This document shows, one piece after another, positions 24,831-33,341 of a stretch of DNA of 39,654 nt. How positions within the stretch are numbered: position 1 is the first letter of the stretch; each line of letters opens with the position of its first letter. This DNA is from Hymenobacter coccineus (GTDB taxonomy: Bacteria; Bacteroidota; Bacteroidia; Cytophagales; Hymenobacteraceae), in assembly GCF_001816125.1 (NCBI RefSeq), contig NZ_MDZA01000277.1, forward strand, positions 1 through 39,654, written 5' to 3'. Position numbers and translations under genes: made by a program. The notes beneath the pieces are model-generated. The model made no database searches, was not told where the DNA came from, and was given only the letters and a program-made list of their open reading frames with translations.

Positions 24831-26171
24831 TTAAGCGAGTACGCCCGCGCCCTGGTACACGGCCCCGGGTTGGGTAGCCTCACGCGGGTGCTTCACGTGC
24901 CACTCGAATTCGTCGCGGAAGTGGCGCACAGCAGCGGCCACAGGCCACGCCGCGGCCTCGCCCAGCGGGCAGATGGTGTTGCCCTCAATTTGCTTGGCCA
25001 CGCTCACAACCAAGTCGATGTCGTGCATTGAGCCGTGGCCGTGCTCCAGGCGGTGGAGCACTTTCTCCAGCCAGCCGGTGCCTTCGCGGCAGGGCGAGCA
25101 CTGGCCGCAGCTTTCGTGGTGGTAAAAGCGCGAGAAATTCCAAGTGTTCTTTACGATGCACGTGGTTTCGTCCATCGCAATGAAGCCGCCGGAACCCAGC
25201 ATGGTACCCGTTACGAAGCCGCCATCGCTGAGCGACTCATAAGTCATCAGGCGATTTTCACCAGCCGCAGTTTTCAGAATTAGCTCTTTGGGCAGAATCG
25301 GCACCGAGGACCCGCCTGCCACCACGGCCTTCAACTCGCGCCCTTTCCAGATGCCGCCGCAGTATTCGTCGGAGTAGATAAACTCTTCTACCGGCACGCC
25401 TAGTTCTAGTTCGTAGATGCCGGGCTTATTGAGGTGCCCGCAGGCCGAAAACAGCTTAGTGCCCGTGCTTTTGCCCACGCCTAGCTTCGCGTACTCGTCG
25501 CCGCCTTCGTTGAGGATGGGTACTACCGAGGCAATACTTTCCACGTTGTTCACCACCGTAGGGCGGGCGTACAGGCCCTGCACAGCTGGAAATGGTGGCT
25601 TGTTGCGCGGGTTGCCGCGCTTGCCTTCCAACGATTCCAGCAGCGCGGTTTCTTCGCCGCAGATGTATGCCCCAGCTCCCGGATGCACGTGCAAATCAAG
25701 TGAATAGCCTGAGCCCAGGATATTTTCGCCCAAGAAGCCCGCAGCGTAAGCCTCAGCAATAGCCTTCTCCAGAATGCGTAGCACATACAGCAACTCGCCG
25801 CGAATGTATATGTAGCTCGTGCGGGCCCCCAGGGCGTAGCTGCCGGCAATCATGCCCTCGATGAGCAGGTGCGGCAGCTTCGACATCAGGTAGCGGTCCT
25901 TAAAGGTGCCGGGCTCCGATTCGTCGGCGTTGCAGACCAGGTAGCGCGGTACACCCTCCGGCTTGGCCAGAAAGCTCCACTTCAAACCTGTGGGAAAGCC
26001 GGCGCCGCCGCGTCCGCGCAGGCCCGATTTCTTCACCTCGTCCACCACCTCATCCGGAGTCATGGTTTTCAGGGCCTTTTCCACGGCGCGGTAGCCGCCG
26101 TGCTTACGGTACACCTCGAAGGTTTCGATGCCTTCGACGTTAACGTGTTCGGTTAAGAGCTTGCGTCCCAT
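24831..26171 (-). CDS. nuoF: NADH-quinone oxidoreductase subunit F
   Basis: 446 residues. Binds NADH and FMN, and takes the first electron pair. The FMN loop GRGGAGFPTG is at 53-62, VCNADESEPGTFKDR at about 85-99, GAGAYICGEETALLESLEG in the middle, and the N3 [4Fe-4S] ligands are Cys355, 358, 361 and 401 (ESCGQCSPCREG ... NTICPLG). All expected residues are present. It lies 38 bases downstream of nuoE and about 60 bases before nuoG. Confidence 0.97.
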   Translation of the reverse strand: MGRKLLTEHVNVEGIETFEVYRKHGGYRAVEKALKTMTPDEVVDEVKKSGLRGRGGAGFPTGLKWSFLAKPEGVPRYLVCNADESEPGTFKDRYLMSKLPHLLIEGMIAGSYALGARTSYIYIRGELLYVLRILEKAIAEAYAAGFLGENILGSGYSLDLHVHPGAGAYICGEETALLESLEGKRGNPRNKPPFPAVQGLYARPTVVNNVESIASVVPILNEGGDEYAKLGVGKSTGTKLFSACGHLNKPGIYELELGVPVEEFIYSDEYCGGIWKGRELKAVVAGGSSVPILPKELILKTAAGENRLMTYESLSDGGFVTGTMLGSGGFIAMDETTCIVKNTWNFSRFYHHESCGQCSPCREGTGWLEKVLHRLEHGHGSMHDIDLVVSVAKQIEGNTICPLGEAAAWPVAAAVRHFRDEFEWHVKHPREATQPGAVYQGAGVLA

Positions 26172-26209
26172 AGGTTTGAATGCGGATAGTGGGCGACGGT
26201 TCTGATAAG

Positions 26210-26782
26210 TTATTGCTGCTGCTGCGAGTGCACCTCACCCAGCATTTCCCACGGCAGAATGGGCCGGTGAATCTGGGCGCGCAAGTCGTTGAGCATGGCA
26301 TCCACCGCTTCGGTAGTGTCGAGGCTTTCGTAGTACTGCTCACGCACTTGCACCACGGGAGCAAAGCCGCAGGCGGCCAAGCACTCCACTTCCTTCAAGG
26401 TGAAGTTGCCATCGGGTGAGGTTTCGCCCACCTTGGCGCCGGTGATGCGCTCGAGGTTTGCCGTTAGCTCATCGGAGCCGCGCAACATGCAGGGCCCTGT
26501 GCGACAGATTTCTAGCACGTGCTTGCCCACGGGCTTGAGGTTATACATAGTGTAGAAGGTAGCTACTTCGTACACCTCAATGGGGCGGATGCCCAAAGTT
26601 TCGGCCACCAAGTCCTGCACCTCGGGGCTCACCCAACCGCCAAACTCGGCCTGCGCAATGTGCAAAACCGGCAGCAGCACCGACTTGCTGCGGTCGGCAG
26701 GGTAGTGGGTGAGCAGGCGCTTAATTTCCGTCTGCCCAGCGGGCGAGAATTGTAGCTTGGATGGAGCAGTAGTGGGGGCCAT
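26210..26782 (-). CDS. nuoE: NADH-quinone oxidoreductase subunit E
   Basis: 190 residues from the ATG at 26782. A TTG five codons upstream is less likely. Thioredoxin-like [2Fe-2S] protein with ligands Cys93, Cys98 (ICRTGPC), Cys134 and Cys138 (CLAACG). It works with NuoF as the NADH dehydrogenase module. The helical N-terminal region (EIKRLLTHYPADRSKSVLLPVLHIAQ, VYEVATFYTMYN) is typical. The start is 22 bases after the nuoD stop codon, fitting the single nuo transcript. Confidence 0.96.
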   Translation of the reverse strand: MAPTTAPSKLQFSPAGQTEIKRLLTHYPADRSKSVLLPVLHIAQAEFGGWVSPEVQDLVAETLGIRPIEVYEVATFYTMYNLKPVGKHVLEICRTGPCMLRGSDELTANLERITGAKVGETSPDGNFTLKEVECLAACGFAPVVQVREQYYESLDTTEAVDAMLNDLRAQIHRPILPWEMLGEVHSQQQQ

Positions 26783-26804
26783 ATCAATCAAAATCAATCA
26801 GAAA

Positions 26805-28067
26805 CTAAGCGTCCAGCTCGCCGGCAATCACGTTCATCGACGACAGAATTACGATGGCGTCGGAGAGCGTCGTGCCCACGGCCATCTCCGGGTAGGCCTG
26901 GTAGTAGATGAAGCACGGGCGGCGAAAGTGCAAGCGGTAGGGCGTGCGCCCGCCGTCCGATACCAGATAAAAGCCCAGCTCGCCGTTGCCGCCTTCCACT
27001 GAGTGGTACACTTCGCCCACGGGGGCGTCGATTTCGCCCATTACGATTTTGAAGTGGTAGATCAGGGCCTCCATGTTCTTGTACACTTCCTGCTTGGGGG
27101 GCAGGTAGTAGTGCGGCGCATCGGCGTGGTAGGGGCCCTCGGGCAGTCTGTCGAGAGCTTGATTGATGATGCGCAGGCTCTGCCAAATCTCCTCGTTGCG
27201 CACCATGAAACGGTCGTAAGTATCGCCGTTGGTGCCCACCGGCACATCGAACTCGAAGTCCTCGTACGACGAGTACGGGTTCATCACCCGTACGTCGTAA
27301 TCGACGCCCGCGGCCCGTAGGTTGGGCCCCGTAAAGCCATAGCTCAGCGCTTTTTCGGCTGAGATGGGCCCTACGTTCACCACCCGATCCATAAAGATGC
27401 GGTTGCGGTTGAACATGGATTCGAACTCCTTCATCACGGTCGGGAAGGACTTCAGCCAAGCTCGCAACTTCTCAATAGCCACCGGCGTGAAGTCGCGCTC
27501 CATGCCGCCCACGCGGCCCATATTGGTAGTGAGGCGGGCCCCACACACCTCTTCGTAAATCTCGTAAATCTTCTCCCGCTCCTGAAACACGTACAGGAAG
27601 CCGGTGAAGGCCCCCGTGTCCACGCCGAGGATGGAATTGCAGATAAGGTGGTCCGAAATACGGGCCAACTCCATCATAATCACGCGCATGTACTGGGCCC
27701 GCTTGGGCACGGTGACACCCAGCATCTTCTCCACCGTCATGTGCCAGCCCAGGTTGTTGATGGGGCTGGAGCAGTAGTTCATCCGGTCGGTCAGGGTTGT
27801 AATCTGATAGAACGGGCGGCGCTCAGCGATTTTCTCGAACGCGCGGTGGATGTAGCCGATGGTGGGCACGCCCGACACAATCCGCTCGCCATCCATTTGC
27901 AGGATGTTCTGGAAAATACCGTGCGTGGCCGGGTGCGTGGGCCCCAAGTTGAGGGTCGTCAGCTCCTGGTTGAAGTCGTTGTGCATGGGCAGCAAGATCT
28001 TATCTTGTTGCTCACGCGCTTCTTCGATGATGTGGTGGGTGCCTTCCAGCGTGTCGTTTACTGCCAT
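26805..28067 (-). CDS. nuoD: NADH-quinone oxidoreductase subunit D
   Basis: 420 residues, a single NuoD rather than a NuoCD fusion. Forms the quinone-binding cavity with NuoB. Diagnostic blocks are LGPTHPATHGIFQ (quinone-site His), GYIHRAFEKIAE, TDRMNYCSSPINN, ELARISDHLICNS, TNMGRVGGMERDF, GVDYDVRVMNPYSSY and the C-terminal DAIVILSSMNVIAGELDA. Family length is normal. It is 18 bases from the nuoC stop. Confidence 0.97.
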   Translation of the reverse strand: MAVNDTLEGTHHIIEEAREQQDKILLPMHNDFNQELTTLNLGPTHPATHGIFQNILQMDGERIVSGVPTIGYIHRAFEKIAERRPFYQITTLTDRMNYCSSPINNLGWHMTVEKMLGVTVPKRAQYMRVIMMELARISDHLICNSILGVDTGAFTGFLYVFQEREKIYEIYEEVCGARLTTNMGRVGGMERDFTPVAIEKLRAWLKSFPTVMKEFESMFNRNRIFMDRVVNVGPISAEKALSYGFTGPNLRAAGVDYDVRVMNPYSSYEDFEFDVPVGTNGDTYDRFMVRNEEIWQSLRIINQALDRLPEGPYHADAPHYYLPPKQEVYKNMEALIYHFKIVMGEIDAPVGEVYHSVEGGNGELGFYLVSDGGRTPYRLHFRRPCFIYYQAYPEMAVGTTLSDAIVILSSMNVIAGELDA

Positions 28068-28085
28068 GACGTAGAAATCAGGGGC

Positions 28086-28646
28086 CTAACGGCCAAAAAA
28101 CAGGTCGGTTTTGTCTTCTCGGGTCCCGTCTTCCAGCGGGTACTCCTTGCGCATGGGGAAGTAGTCCATGTCCTCCACGTTCAGAATGCGCATCAGGTTG
28201 GGGTGGCCGGTGAAGATGACGCCGTAAAAGTCGTAGGCTTCGCGCTCCATCCAGTTGGCCGCCAAGTGAATATCGCTCAGCGTGGGCACCACGGGGTCGG
28301 CCACCGGGAAGAAGATCTTGAGCCGCAGGCGGATGTTCTGCGTGAGGCTGTGCAAGTGGTAAATCATCCCCAACTCCTGGCCCACGTTATCAGGGTAGTT
28401 GATGCCGCACATGGTGGTGAGGAAGTGCAGAGCAATTTCCTCGTCCTGCTGCAAGCCGGCAATGATGCCGTGGATGCGCTCCCGCGTGGTGGTGGCCGTG
28501 AGTAAGCCGTAGGGCTCCGACACGTCCGTGAAAGCATCGGCACCAAACAGGGTGTGCAGGCGCGCCAGCAAGCGGGCGTTCTGCACCTTGGTGGGGTCTT
28601 CGGCGACGGCGGCTTCGGGCGTGGTGGTAGCGTCTTGGGGCGTCAT
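28086..28646 (-). CDS. nuoC: NADH-quinone oxidoreductase subunit C
   Basis: 186 residues. Carries the 30-kDa subunit signature NWMEREAYDFYGVIFTGHP, followed by RILNVEDMDYFPMRKEYPLE. The first 25 residues are Ala/Thr/Pro-rich and probably disordered. It connects the NADH-oxidising and quinone modules. A repeat-filled gap of about 100 bases separates it from nuoB, unlike the tight spacing of the other nuo genes. Confidence 0.95.
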   Translation of the reverse strand: MTPQDATTTPEAAVAEDPTKVQNARLLARLHTLFGADAFTDVSEPYGLLTATTTRERIHGIIAGLQQDEEIALHFLTTMCGINYPDNVGQELGMIYHLHSLTQNIRLRLKIFFPVADPVVPTLSDIHLAANWMEREAYDFYGVIFTGHPNLMRILNVEDMDYFPMRKEYPLEDGTREDKTDLFFGR

Positions 28647-28650
28647 TCGG

Positions 28651-28750
28651 TAAGCTATTAGCTGTTGGCTATTAGCTGTTAGCTGTTGTTCAACTGTAGT
28701 GCAGCTCGCTAAAAAAGCTAACAGCTAACAGCTAACAGCTAACAGCTTAT
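28651..28750. repeat. heptamer tandem repeats arranged as an inverted repeat, nuoB-nuoC gap
   Basis: Four exact tandem copies of AGCTAAC run from 28716 to 28743. The left half (28651-28690) contains inverted, partly degenerate copies of the complementary unit (attagctgtt, ttagctgttagctgttg). The two halves can fold into a long hairpin around the unique centre caactgtagtgcagctcgc. Unit length seven means it cannot be coding filler of the flanking genes. It occupies nearly the full intergenic gap inside the nuo operon. Confidence 0.85.
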
Positions 28751-29301
28751 TTAATGTTGTACGACGTCAGCAGGGCCTGGTATTCGGGCGAGTTGCGGCG
28801 GCGCAGGGATTCGTTTTTAGCCAGGTCCTGCACGCGCATCAGGCCATCAAGCACCTGCTCGGGACGGGGCGGGCAGCCGGGCACGTACACATCAACCGGG
28901 ATGATGCGGTCGATGCCTTGCAGCACCGAGTACGAATCGAAAATACCGCCCGACGAGGCGCAGGCACCCATGGCCATCACCCAGCGGGGCTCGGCCATCT
29001 GCTCGTACACCTGCTTCACAATGGGAGCCATTTTCTTGGCAATGGTGCCCATCACCATCAGCAAATCGGCCTGGCGCGGCGAGAAGCTGGGGCGCTCCGA
29101 GCCGAAGCGGGAAATGTCGTAGTGCGAGCCCATGGTGGCCATGAACTCGATGCCGCAGCACGAGGTAGCAAAGGGTAGGGGCCACAGCGAGTTGGCGCGG
29201 GCAATGCCGACCACCTTCTCTAGCGAGGTAGCGAAAAAGCCAGCGCCTTCGATGCCCTCGGGGGCTTCAACTGTTTTTATCTCCGGAACGCGAGTGTCCA
29301 T
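28747..29301 (-). CDS. nuoB: NADH-quinone oxidoreductase subunit B
   Basis: 184 residues from the ATG at 29301. A TTG three codons upstream is an alternative. Carries the terminal [4Fe-4S] cluster N2 with ligands Cys48, Cys49 ([10 protein letters not shown]), Cys114 (MGACASSGG) and Cys143 ([11 protein letters not shown]). N2 hands electrons to quinone. All motifs are complete. The gap to nuoA is 77 bases. Confidence 0.97.
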   Translation of the reverse strand: MDTRVPEIKTVEAPEGIEGAGFFATSLEKVVGIARANSLWPLPFATSCCGIEFMATMGSHYDISRFGSERPSFSPRQADLLMVMGTIAKKMAPIVKQVYEQMAEPRWVMAMGACASSGGIFDSYSVLQGIDRIIPVDVYVPGCPPRPEQVLDGLMRVQDLAKNESLRRRNSPEYQALLTSYNIK

Positions 29302-29378
29302 AATCGTCAAAATATCAAGTGGAAAGGCCAGAGGGCCCTCTTTTCCAACACCGCCCGGCGGGCAAAAGTTTGAGGGAT

Positions 29379-29771
29379 TTAGGCTTCGTTCCAGCGCAGG
29401 ATGCCCTTTTTGATGACGTAGCCAAAACCAGCCATCAGCAAGGTGATGAACACGAGCATCTCGATGAAGCCGCCCGTGCCCAGGGCCCGGAAGTTCACGG
29501 CCCAGGGGTACATGAAAATAACCTCCACATCAAAGAGCACAAACAGGATGGCCGTGAGGAAGTACTTCACCGAAATGGGGGTGCGGGCGTTGCCCACGCT
29601 CTCAATGCCGCACTCAAAAGCTTCGTCCTTCACCTTCGACTTGCGCCGGGGCCCTATCAGGTGCGAGGCGGTCATGGCGAAGGCCACGAATGCAATGGCT
29701 AGGCCAAATTGAATGATAACGGGCGAGTAGTCGGAGGGCTGGTAGCCAGCGGCGGGAAGCACTAGGAACAT
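29379..29771 (-). CDS. nuoA: NADH-quinone oxidoreductase subunit A
   Basis: 130 residues from the ATG at 29771. A 38-residue upstream extension is Arg/Pro-rich and would swallow the promoter. Three membrane helices with the signature [44 protein letters not shown], in which the ECG and FDVE blocks are conserved. First gene of the nuo operon. Confidence 0.96.
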   Translation of the reverse strand: MFLVLPAAGYQPSDYSPVIIQFGLAIAFVAFAMTASHLIGPRRKSKVKDEAFECGIESVGNARTPISVKYFLTAILFVLFDVEVIFMYPWAVNFRALGTGGFIEMLVFITLLMAGFGYVIKKGILRWNEA

Positions 29772-29814
29772 GACAGTCAGGGAGAAAGGGAAACGCGGCG
29801 TGGGCGCTATTGAG

Positions 29815-29846
29815 CAAAGGTAACGCCTACGGGTTTGGGGCGCAAC
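29815..29846 (-). promoter_or_regulatory. nuo operon promoter, GTTG / TACCTTTG
   Basis: On the minus strand TACCTTTG (29815-29822) is a full TAnnTTTG match about 44 bases before the nuoA ATG. GTTG at 29843-29846 is a partial -33 box about 20 bases further upstream. Confidence 0.55.
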
Positions 29847-29873
29847 GGCGCCGCACCACGGGGCCCTAGCTGG

Positions 29874-29881
29874 TATCTTTG
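29874..29881 (+). promoter_or_regulatory. -7 box TATCTTTG for the Uma2-family gene
   Basis: Full TAnnTTTG match 19 bases before the ATG at 29900. The short distance predicts a very short leader. No -33 box was found at the standard spacing. Confidence 0.45.
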
Positions 29882-29899
29882 GCATTAAATTCGTAACCT

Positions 29900-30511
29900 A
29901 TGGGACAGGCAGAATCAGGGGCCCGGCGCTACACCGTGGCCGAGTACATGGCGATGGAGGCGGCCGCCGATGTGCGCCACGAATTCTTTGAGGGCGAAGT
30001 TTTTGCCATGTCGGGGGCAAGTACTACGCACAACATTTTAGTGCTCAATTGCGCCTTCGCATTACGAACCGGCCTGCGCGGCCAGCCGTGCCGAGTATTC
30101 ACCGAAAGCGTGCAGTTGGCTGTGGAAAGCGGCCGCTATTATAATTACCCCGACGTGCTGGTGACCTGCGCGCCCGCTGATTTGGCGGCCCAGCGCACGG
30201 TGACGGAGCCCGTGCTGATAATTGAGGTACTGTCAAAATCTACGGCCAATCGGGATCGAAGCTGGAAATTCAACCAATACAAAAACATCGCTTCCCTTCG
30301 CCACTACCTGCTGGTATCGCAAACCACCTGCCTGGTAGAATGGTACCGCCGGGAAGCAAGCGGTGTGTGGTCGTTCACGCCACTGGCCGCGTTCAGCGAT
30401 GAAATAGTGATTTCGGAGTTGGCTCTGACGCTACGCTTACAAGCTATATATGAGGATGCGGGCATTACGCAAATGAGCATTCATCCTGAGCCGGAAGTTC
30501 CCGAAGAATAG
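29900..30511 (+). CDS. Uma2 family protein (DUF820, restriction-endonuclease-like fold)
   Basis: 203 residues. The family has a PD-(D/E)XK fold. Visible here are RRYTVAEYMAMEAAADVRHEFFEGEVFAMSGAS at the start, YYNYPDVLVTC (acidic residue), then PVLIIEVLSKSTANRDRSWKFNQYKNI, where Glu and Lys complete the usual site. Uma2 genes are common in Bacteroidota and Cyanobacteria, often in many copies, and their biological role is not settled. It stands alone between the nuo promoter and a shared terminator and has its own -7 box. Confidence 0.9.
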   Translation: MGQAESGARRYTVAEYMAMEAAADVRHEFFEGEVFAMSGASTTHNILVLNCAFALRTGLRGQPCRVFTESVQLAVESGRYYNYPDVLVTCAPADLAAQRTVTEPVLIIEVLSKSTANRDRSWKFNQYKNIASLRHYLLVSQTTCLVEWYRREASGVWSFTPLAAFSDEIVISELALTLRLQAIYEDAGITQMSIHPEPEVPEE

Positions 30512-30521
30512 CCGAAAAGCA

Positions 30522-30556
30522 AGGGGCCCCGCACCAAAGATTGGTGCGGGGCCCCT
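30522..30556. terminator. hairpin between convergent Uma2 and pruA genes
   Basis: Perfect 16-bp stem (30522-30537 with 30541-30556) and a three-base loop. Each arm contains a GGGGCCCC octamer. The T-run on either side is weak, so it may act more by stem strength or through Rho than as a classical intrinsic terminator. Confidence 0.7.
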
Positions 30557-30561
30557 GTTGG

Positions 30562-32226
30562 TTAGATGCCTTTGTCGCGGTTCAAATCCTCATGGGGAGC
30601 GGCCCCGAGGAAGGGGTAGCGGTAGTCGGTCACGGGCACGAAGGTTTCCTTGATGGTGCGGGGCGATACCCAGCGCAGCAAGTTGAGGATGGAGCCGGCC
30701 TTGTCGTTGGTGCCTGAGGCGCGAGCCCCACCGAAGGGCTGCTGGCCCACCACAGCCCCGGTGGGCTTGTCGTTGATGTAGAAGTTGCCGGCGGCGTTCA
30801 CCAGGCGCTGGCTGGCTAGGTCGATGGCGTAGCGGTCCTGCGAGAAGATGGCGCCGGTGAGGGCGTAGGGCGAGGTGCCGTCCACGAGGTCGAGGGCAGC
30901 CTCAAACTGCTCAGCGTCGTACACGTGTACCGTCACGACGGGCCCGAACAGCTCGTCGCACATCGTCACGTACTTCGGATCTTTGGCCACGATGAGGGTG
31001 GGGGCCACGAAGTAGCCTTTCGACTTGTCGTAGGTGCCGCCGGCGAACACCTCGGCGTCCGGGTCGGCGTGGGCCCCGTCGATGTAGCGGGCGAGCTTAT
31101 CAAACGACGCCTCGGTGATGACGGCGTTCACGAAGTTGCCAAAGTCCTCCACGTCGCCCATTTTGATGGTGGCGAGGTCTTCCTTCACATAGCCCAGGAT
31201 TTCATCGGCCAGGTTCGAGGGCAGGTATACCCGCGAGGCGGCCGAGCACTTCTGGCCCTGGTACTCGAAGGCGCCGCGGGTGATGGCCACGGCCACCGCT
31301 TTGGCGTGGGCCGAGGGGTGGGCGAGGATGAAATCCTTGCCGCCGGTTTCGCCCACAATGCGTGGGTACGACTTGTATCGGGCAATATTCTGCCCAATTT
31401 CCTGCCAGATGGTTTGAAACACCTTGGTCGAGCCCGTGAAGTGGATGCCGGCGAAGTCGCGGTGCTTGAAAATCACGTCGCCGGCCACGGGGCCGTCCAC
31501 GTAAATCAGGTTGATGACGCCATCGGGCACGCCAGCCTCTTTGAACAGCTCCATCAGCACCTGGGCCGAATAAATCTGCGGGTAGGCCGGCTTCCACACC
31601 ACCACGTTGCCCATCATGGCCGCCGAAGCGGGCAGGTTGGCGGCAATAGACGTGAAGTTGAACGGCGTGAGGGCGAACACGAATCCCTCTAACGGGCGGT
31701 GTTCCAGGCGGTTCCACATGCCGGGCGAGCTGTTGGGCTGCTGCCCGTACAGCTCCTGCATGAAGGCCACGTTGAAGCGGAAGAAGTCAATCAGCTCACA
31801 AGCCGCGTCGATTTCGGCCTGGAAAGCGTTTTTGCTCTGGCCCAGCATGGTGGCGGCGTTCAGGCGGGCGCGGTAGGGCCCCGCCAGCAAGTCGGCAGCT
31901 TTGAGGAAAATGGCGGCGCGCTGTTCCCAGGCTAGGGCGGCCCAGGCCGGGCGGGCGGCCAGCGCCGCGTCGATGGCCTGCGTTACGTGGCCGGCGTCTC
32001 CCTCGTGGAAGTGGGCCAGCACGTGCTGGTAGTCGTGGGGCGGGCTCAGGGGCAGGCGGCGGCCAGTGCGCACTTCCTGCCCGCCGATGTGCATCGGCAG
32101 GTCGCGCTCCTGTTGCTTCAACTCTTTCAGCATCTTGATCAACTCCAGCCGCTCGGGCGAGTTGGGCGCATAGCCCTTCACGGGCTCGTTGAGGGGCATC
32201 GGAACGTTAAAAAAGCCGTTAGCCAT
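30562..32226 (-). CDS. pruA: L-glutamate gamma-semialdehyde dehydrogenase (1-pyrroline-5-carboxylate dehydrogenase)
   Basis: 554 residues from the ATG at 32226. Second step of proline degradation, oxidising glutamate semialdehyde to glutamate with NAD+. Catalytic Glu293 (IVGETGGKDF) and Cys327 (EYQGQKCSAASRVY) are present. The N-terminal segment FFNVPMPLNEPVKGYAPNSPERLEL and FTPFNF-type block (ALTPFNFTSIA) are typical of the stand-alone P5CDH group. The C-terminus VGQQPFGGARASGTNDKAG is characteristic. No proline dehydrogenase gene is adjacent, so the pathway is split here. Confidence 0.95.
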   Translation of the reverse strand: MANGFFNVPMPLNEPVKGYAPNSPERLELIKMLKELKQQERDLPMHIGGQEVRTGRRLPLSPPHDYQHVLAHFHEGDAGHVTQAIDAALAARPAWAALAWEQRAAIFLKAADLLAGPYRARLNAATMLGQSKNAFQAEIDAACELIDFFRFNVAFMQELYGQQPNSSPGMWNRLEHRPLEGFVFALTPFNFTSIAANLPASAAMMGNVVVWKPAYPQIYSAQVLMELFKEAGVPDGVINLIYVDGPVAGDVIFKHRDFAGIHFTGSTKVFQTIWQEIGQNIARYKSYPRIVGETGGKDFILAHPSAHAKAVAVAITRGAFEYQGQKCSAASRVYLPSNLADEILGYVKEDLATIKMGDVEDFGNFVNAVITEASFDKLARYIDGAHADPDAEVFAGGTYDKSKGYFVAPTLIVAKDPKYVTMCDELFGPVVTVHVYDAEQFEAALDLVDGTSPYALTGAIFSQDRYAIDLASQRLVNAAGNFYINDKPTGAVVGQQPFGGARASGTNDKAGSILNLLRWVSPRTIKETFVPVTDYRYPFLGAAPHEDLNRDKGI

Positions 32227-32265
32227 GGTCGGGGGGCGGTTTGAAAGCTTGTGGATGGGGAACCG

Positions 32266-32273
32266 CAAAGGTA
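32266..32273 (-). promoter_or_regulatory. pruA promoter, -7 box TACCTTTG
   Basis: Minus-strand full match to TAnnTTTG, 40 bases before the pruA ATG, identical to the nuo -7 box. The -33 side falls in GC-rich palindromes (ggggccccgccggccggcc) without a TTTG. Confidence 0.45.
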
Positions 32274-32313
32274 CGCGGGGCCCCGCCGGCCGGCCAGGGC
32301 CCCCACCGGGCGC

Positions 32314-33006
32314 CTACAAAAAAGCCCGCAACTCGTCCAGGCTACTAATTTCGTAGGTCACCTGCGCGAAGTGGCGGCGCTTGGCGGGGTTGAAGTACAC
32401 CTGGTCAATGCCGGCGTTGTGGGCCCCCAGCACGTCGCACTCCAGGTTGTCGCCCACCATCAGGCTCTCGGGGGCCCTGGCGCCGGCCGCTTGCAGGGCA
32501 TGGGCAAACATGCGCGGGTCGGGCTTGAGGTGGCCGCTGTGCTCGGAGGTAATCACCTGGTCGAAGTACTGCGCCAGGTTCGACGAGGCCAGCTTGCGGT
32601 GCTGCACGTCCTCGAAGCCATTGGTAATGAGGTGCAAGGTGTACTTGCCGCGCAGGTAATCCAGCGTTTCGTGGGTATGTGGAAACACGGCCGACTTCTC
32701 GGGCAGGATGTCGGTGAATTCGGCCGAGAGGGTGGGGGGCACGTCGGCCGCGGCCACGCCCAGCTTGGCCAGCGTGCGCACAAAGCGTGCCTCGCGCAAC
32801 TGCTGCTGCGTCACCTTGTTGGCCTGGTACATGCGCCACAGGGCCTGGTTCACGTCGCTGTACACGCGCTTGAAAGCGGGCAAGTCGAAGGTACCGTGGC
32901 GGGCCAGCGCGTGCCGCTCGTACAGCGTGGTCAACGTCTCGTCGGCGTTGGTTTCAAAGTCCCACAGCGTGTGGTCGAGGTCAAAAAATAGGTGCCGGTA
33001 AGCCAT
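32314..33006 (-). CDS. HAD hydrolase, YjjG-type noncanonical nucleotidase
   Basis: 230 residues from the ATG at 33006. An upstream extension of 61 Arg-rich residues is rejected. HAD motif I DLDHTLWDFE (Asp9 nucleophile, Asp11), motif II LHLITNGF, motif III with HLKPDPRMF, and motif IV GDNLECDVLGA. The WDFE and NADETL spacing is that of YjjG/house-cleaning pyrimidine nucleotidases. Exact substrate not determined. It starts 11 bases after the ferredoxin gene stop in a three-gene operon. Confidence 0.88.
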   Translation of the reverse strand: MAYRHLFFDLDHTLWDFETNADETLTTLYERHALARHGTFDLPAFKRVYSDVNQALWRMYQANKVTQQQLREARFVRTLAKLGVAAADVPPTLSAEFTDILPEKSAVFPHTHETLDYLRGKYTLHLITNGFEDVQHRKLASSNLAQYFDQVITSEHSGHLKPDPRMFAHALQAAGARAPESLMVGDNLECDVLGAHNAGIDQVYFNPAKRRHFAQVTYEISSLDELRAFL

Positions 33007-33017
33007 ATCTAAAGAGC

Positions 33018-33341
33018 TTATTGGCTGAGGAGCAACGACGAAACGATGCGGCCACCACCCAAATGCTCGCGCACGATGGTGGCGCAGTCGCGGGGCTGCA
33101 CGTCGCCGTAGGTTACGCCGTCGGGGTACACGACGAGGGCGGCACCATTCCCTTTTTTGCAGTGCTTGCAGCGGTCGAGGCAATCGCACTCCTGCACGGC
33201 GTTGCGCCGCTTTTCGCCGTCGGCAGTCCGCACGGTTTTCAGGTCCTGGTCCTTAATGGCGTGCTTCAGCGCTTTGGCCACGTCGTGGCCCACGCTACTT
33301 TTCTGGTTGGTGCAAACAAATATCTGGTGTGCGTAAATCAT
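33018..33341 (-). CDS. thioredoxin-like [2Fe-2S] ferredoxin
   Basis: 107 residues from the ATG at 33341, whose A is the last base of the upstream TGA (tgatg). The opening HQIFVCTNQK and the later CDCLDRCKHCKKGNGAALVVYPDGVTYGDV follow the thioredoxin-like ferredoxin pattern (shethna/NuoE-type fold) with the first ligand in CTNQ and others in the Cys-rich block. The block holds four cysteines within ten residues (in CDCLDRCKHC), more than the two usually needed, so cluster ligation may differ. It is translationally coupled to the ArsR regulator and followed by the YjjG-like gene. Confidence 0.82.
   Translation of the reverse strand: MIYAHQIFVCTNQKSSVGHDVAKALKHAIKDQDLKTVRTADGEKRRNAVQECDCLDRCKHCKKGNGAALVVYPDGVTYGDVQPRDCATIVREHLGGGRIVSSLLLSQ

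Noticed and set aside
28716..28743. Heptamer repeats considered as a CRISPR array
   Set aside because: Seven-base units without spacers and no cas genes do not fit CRISPR. It is a short tandem repeat.
32274..32330. GC-rich repeats (ggccggccagggccccc) upstream of pruA as a possible operator
   Set aside because: Palindromes of this type are so common in the window that a specific operator cannot be claimed.
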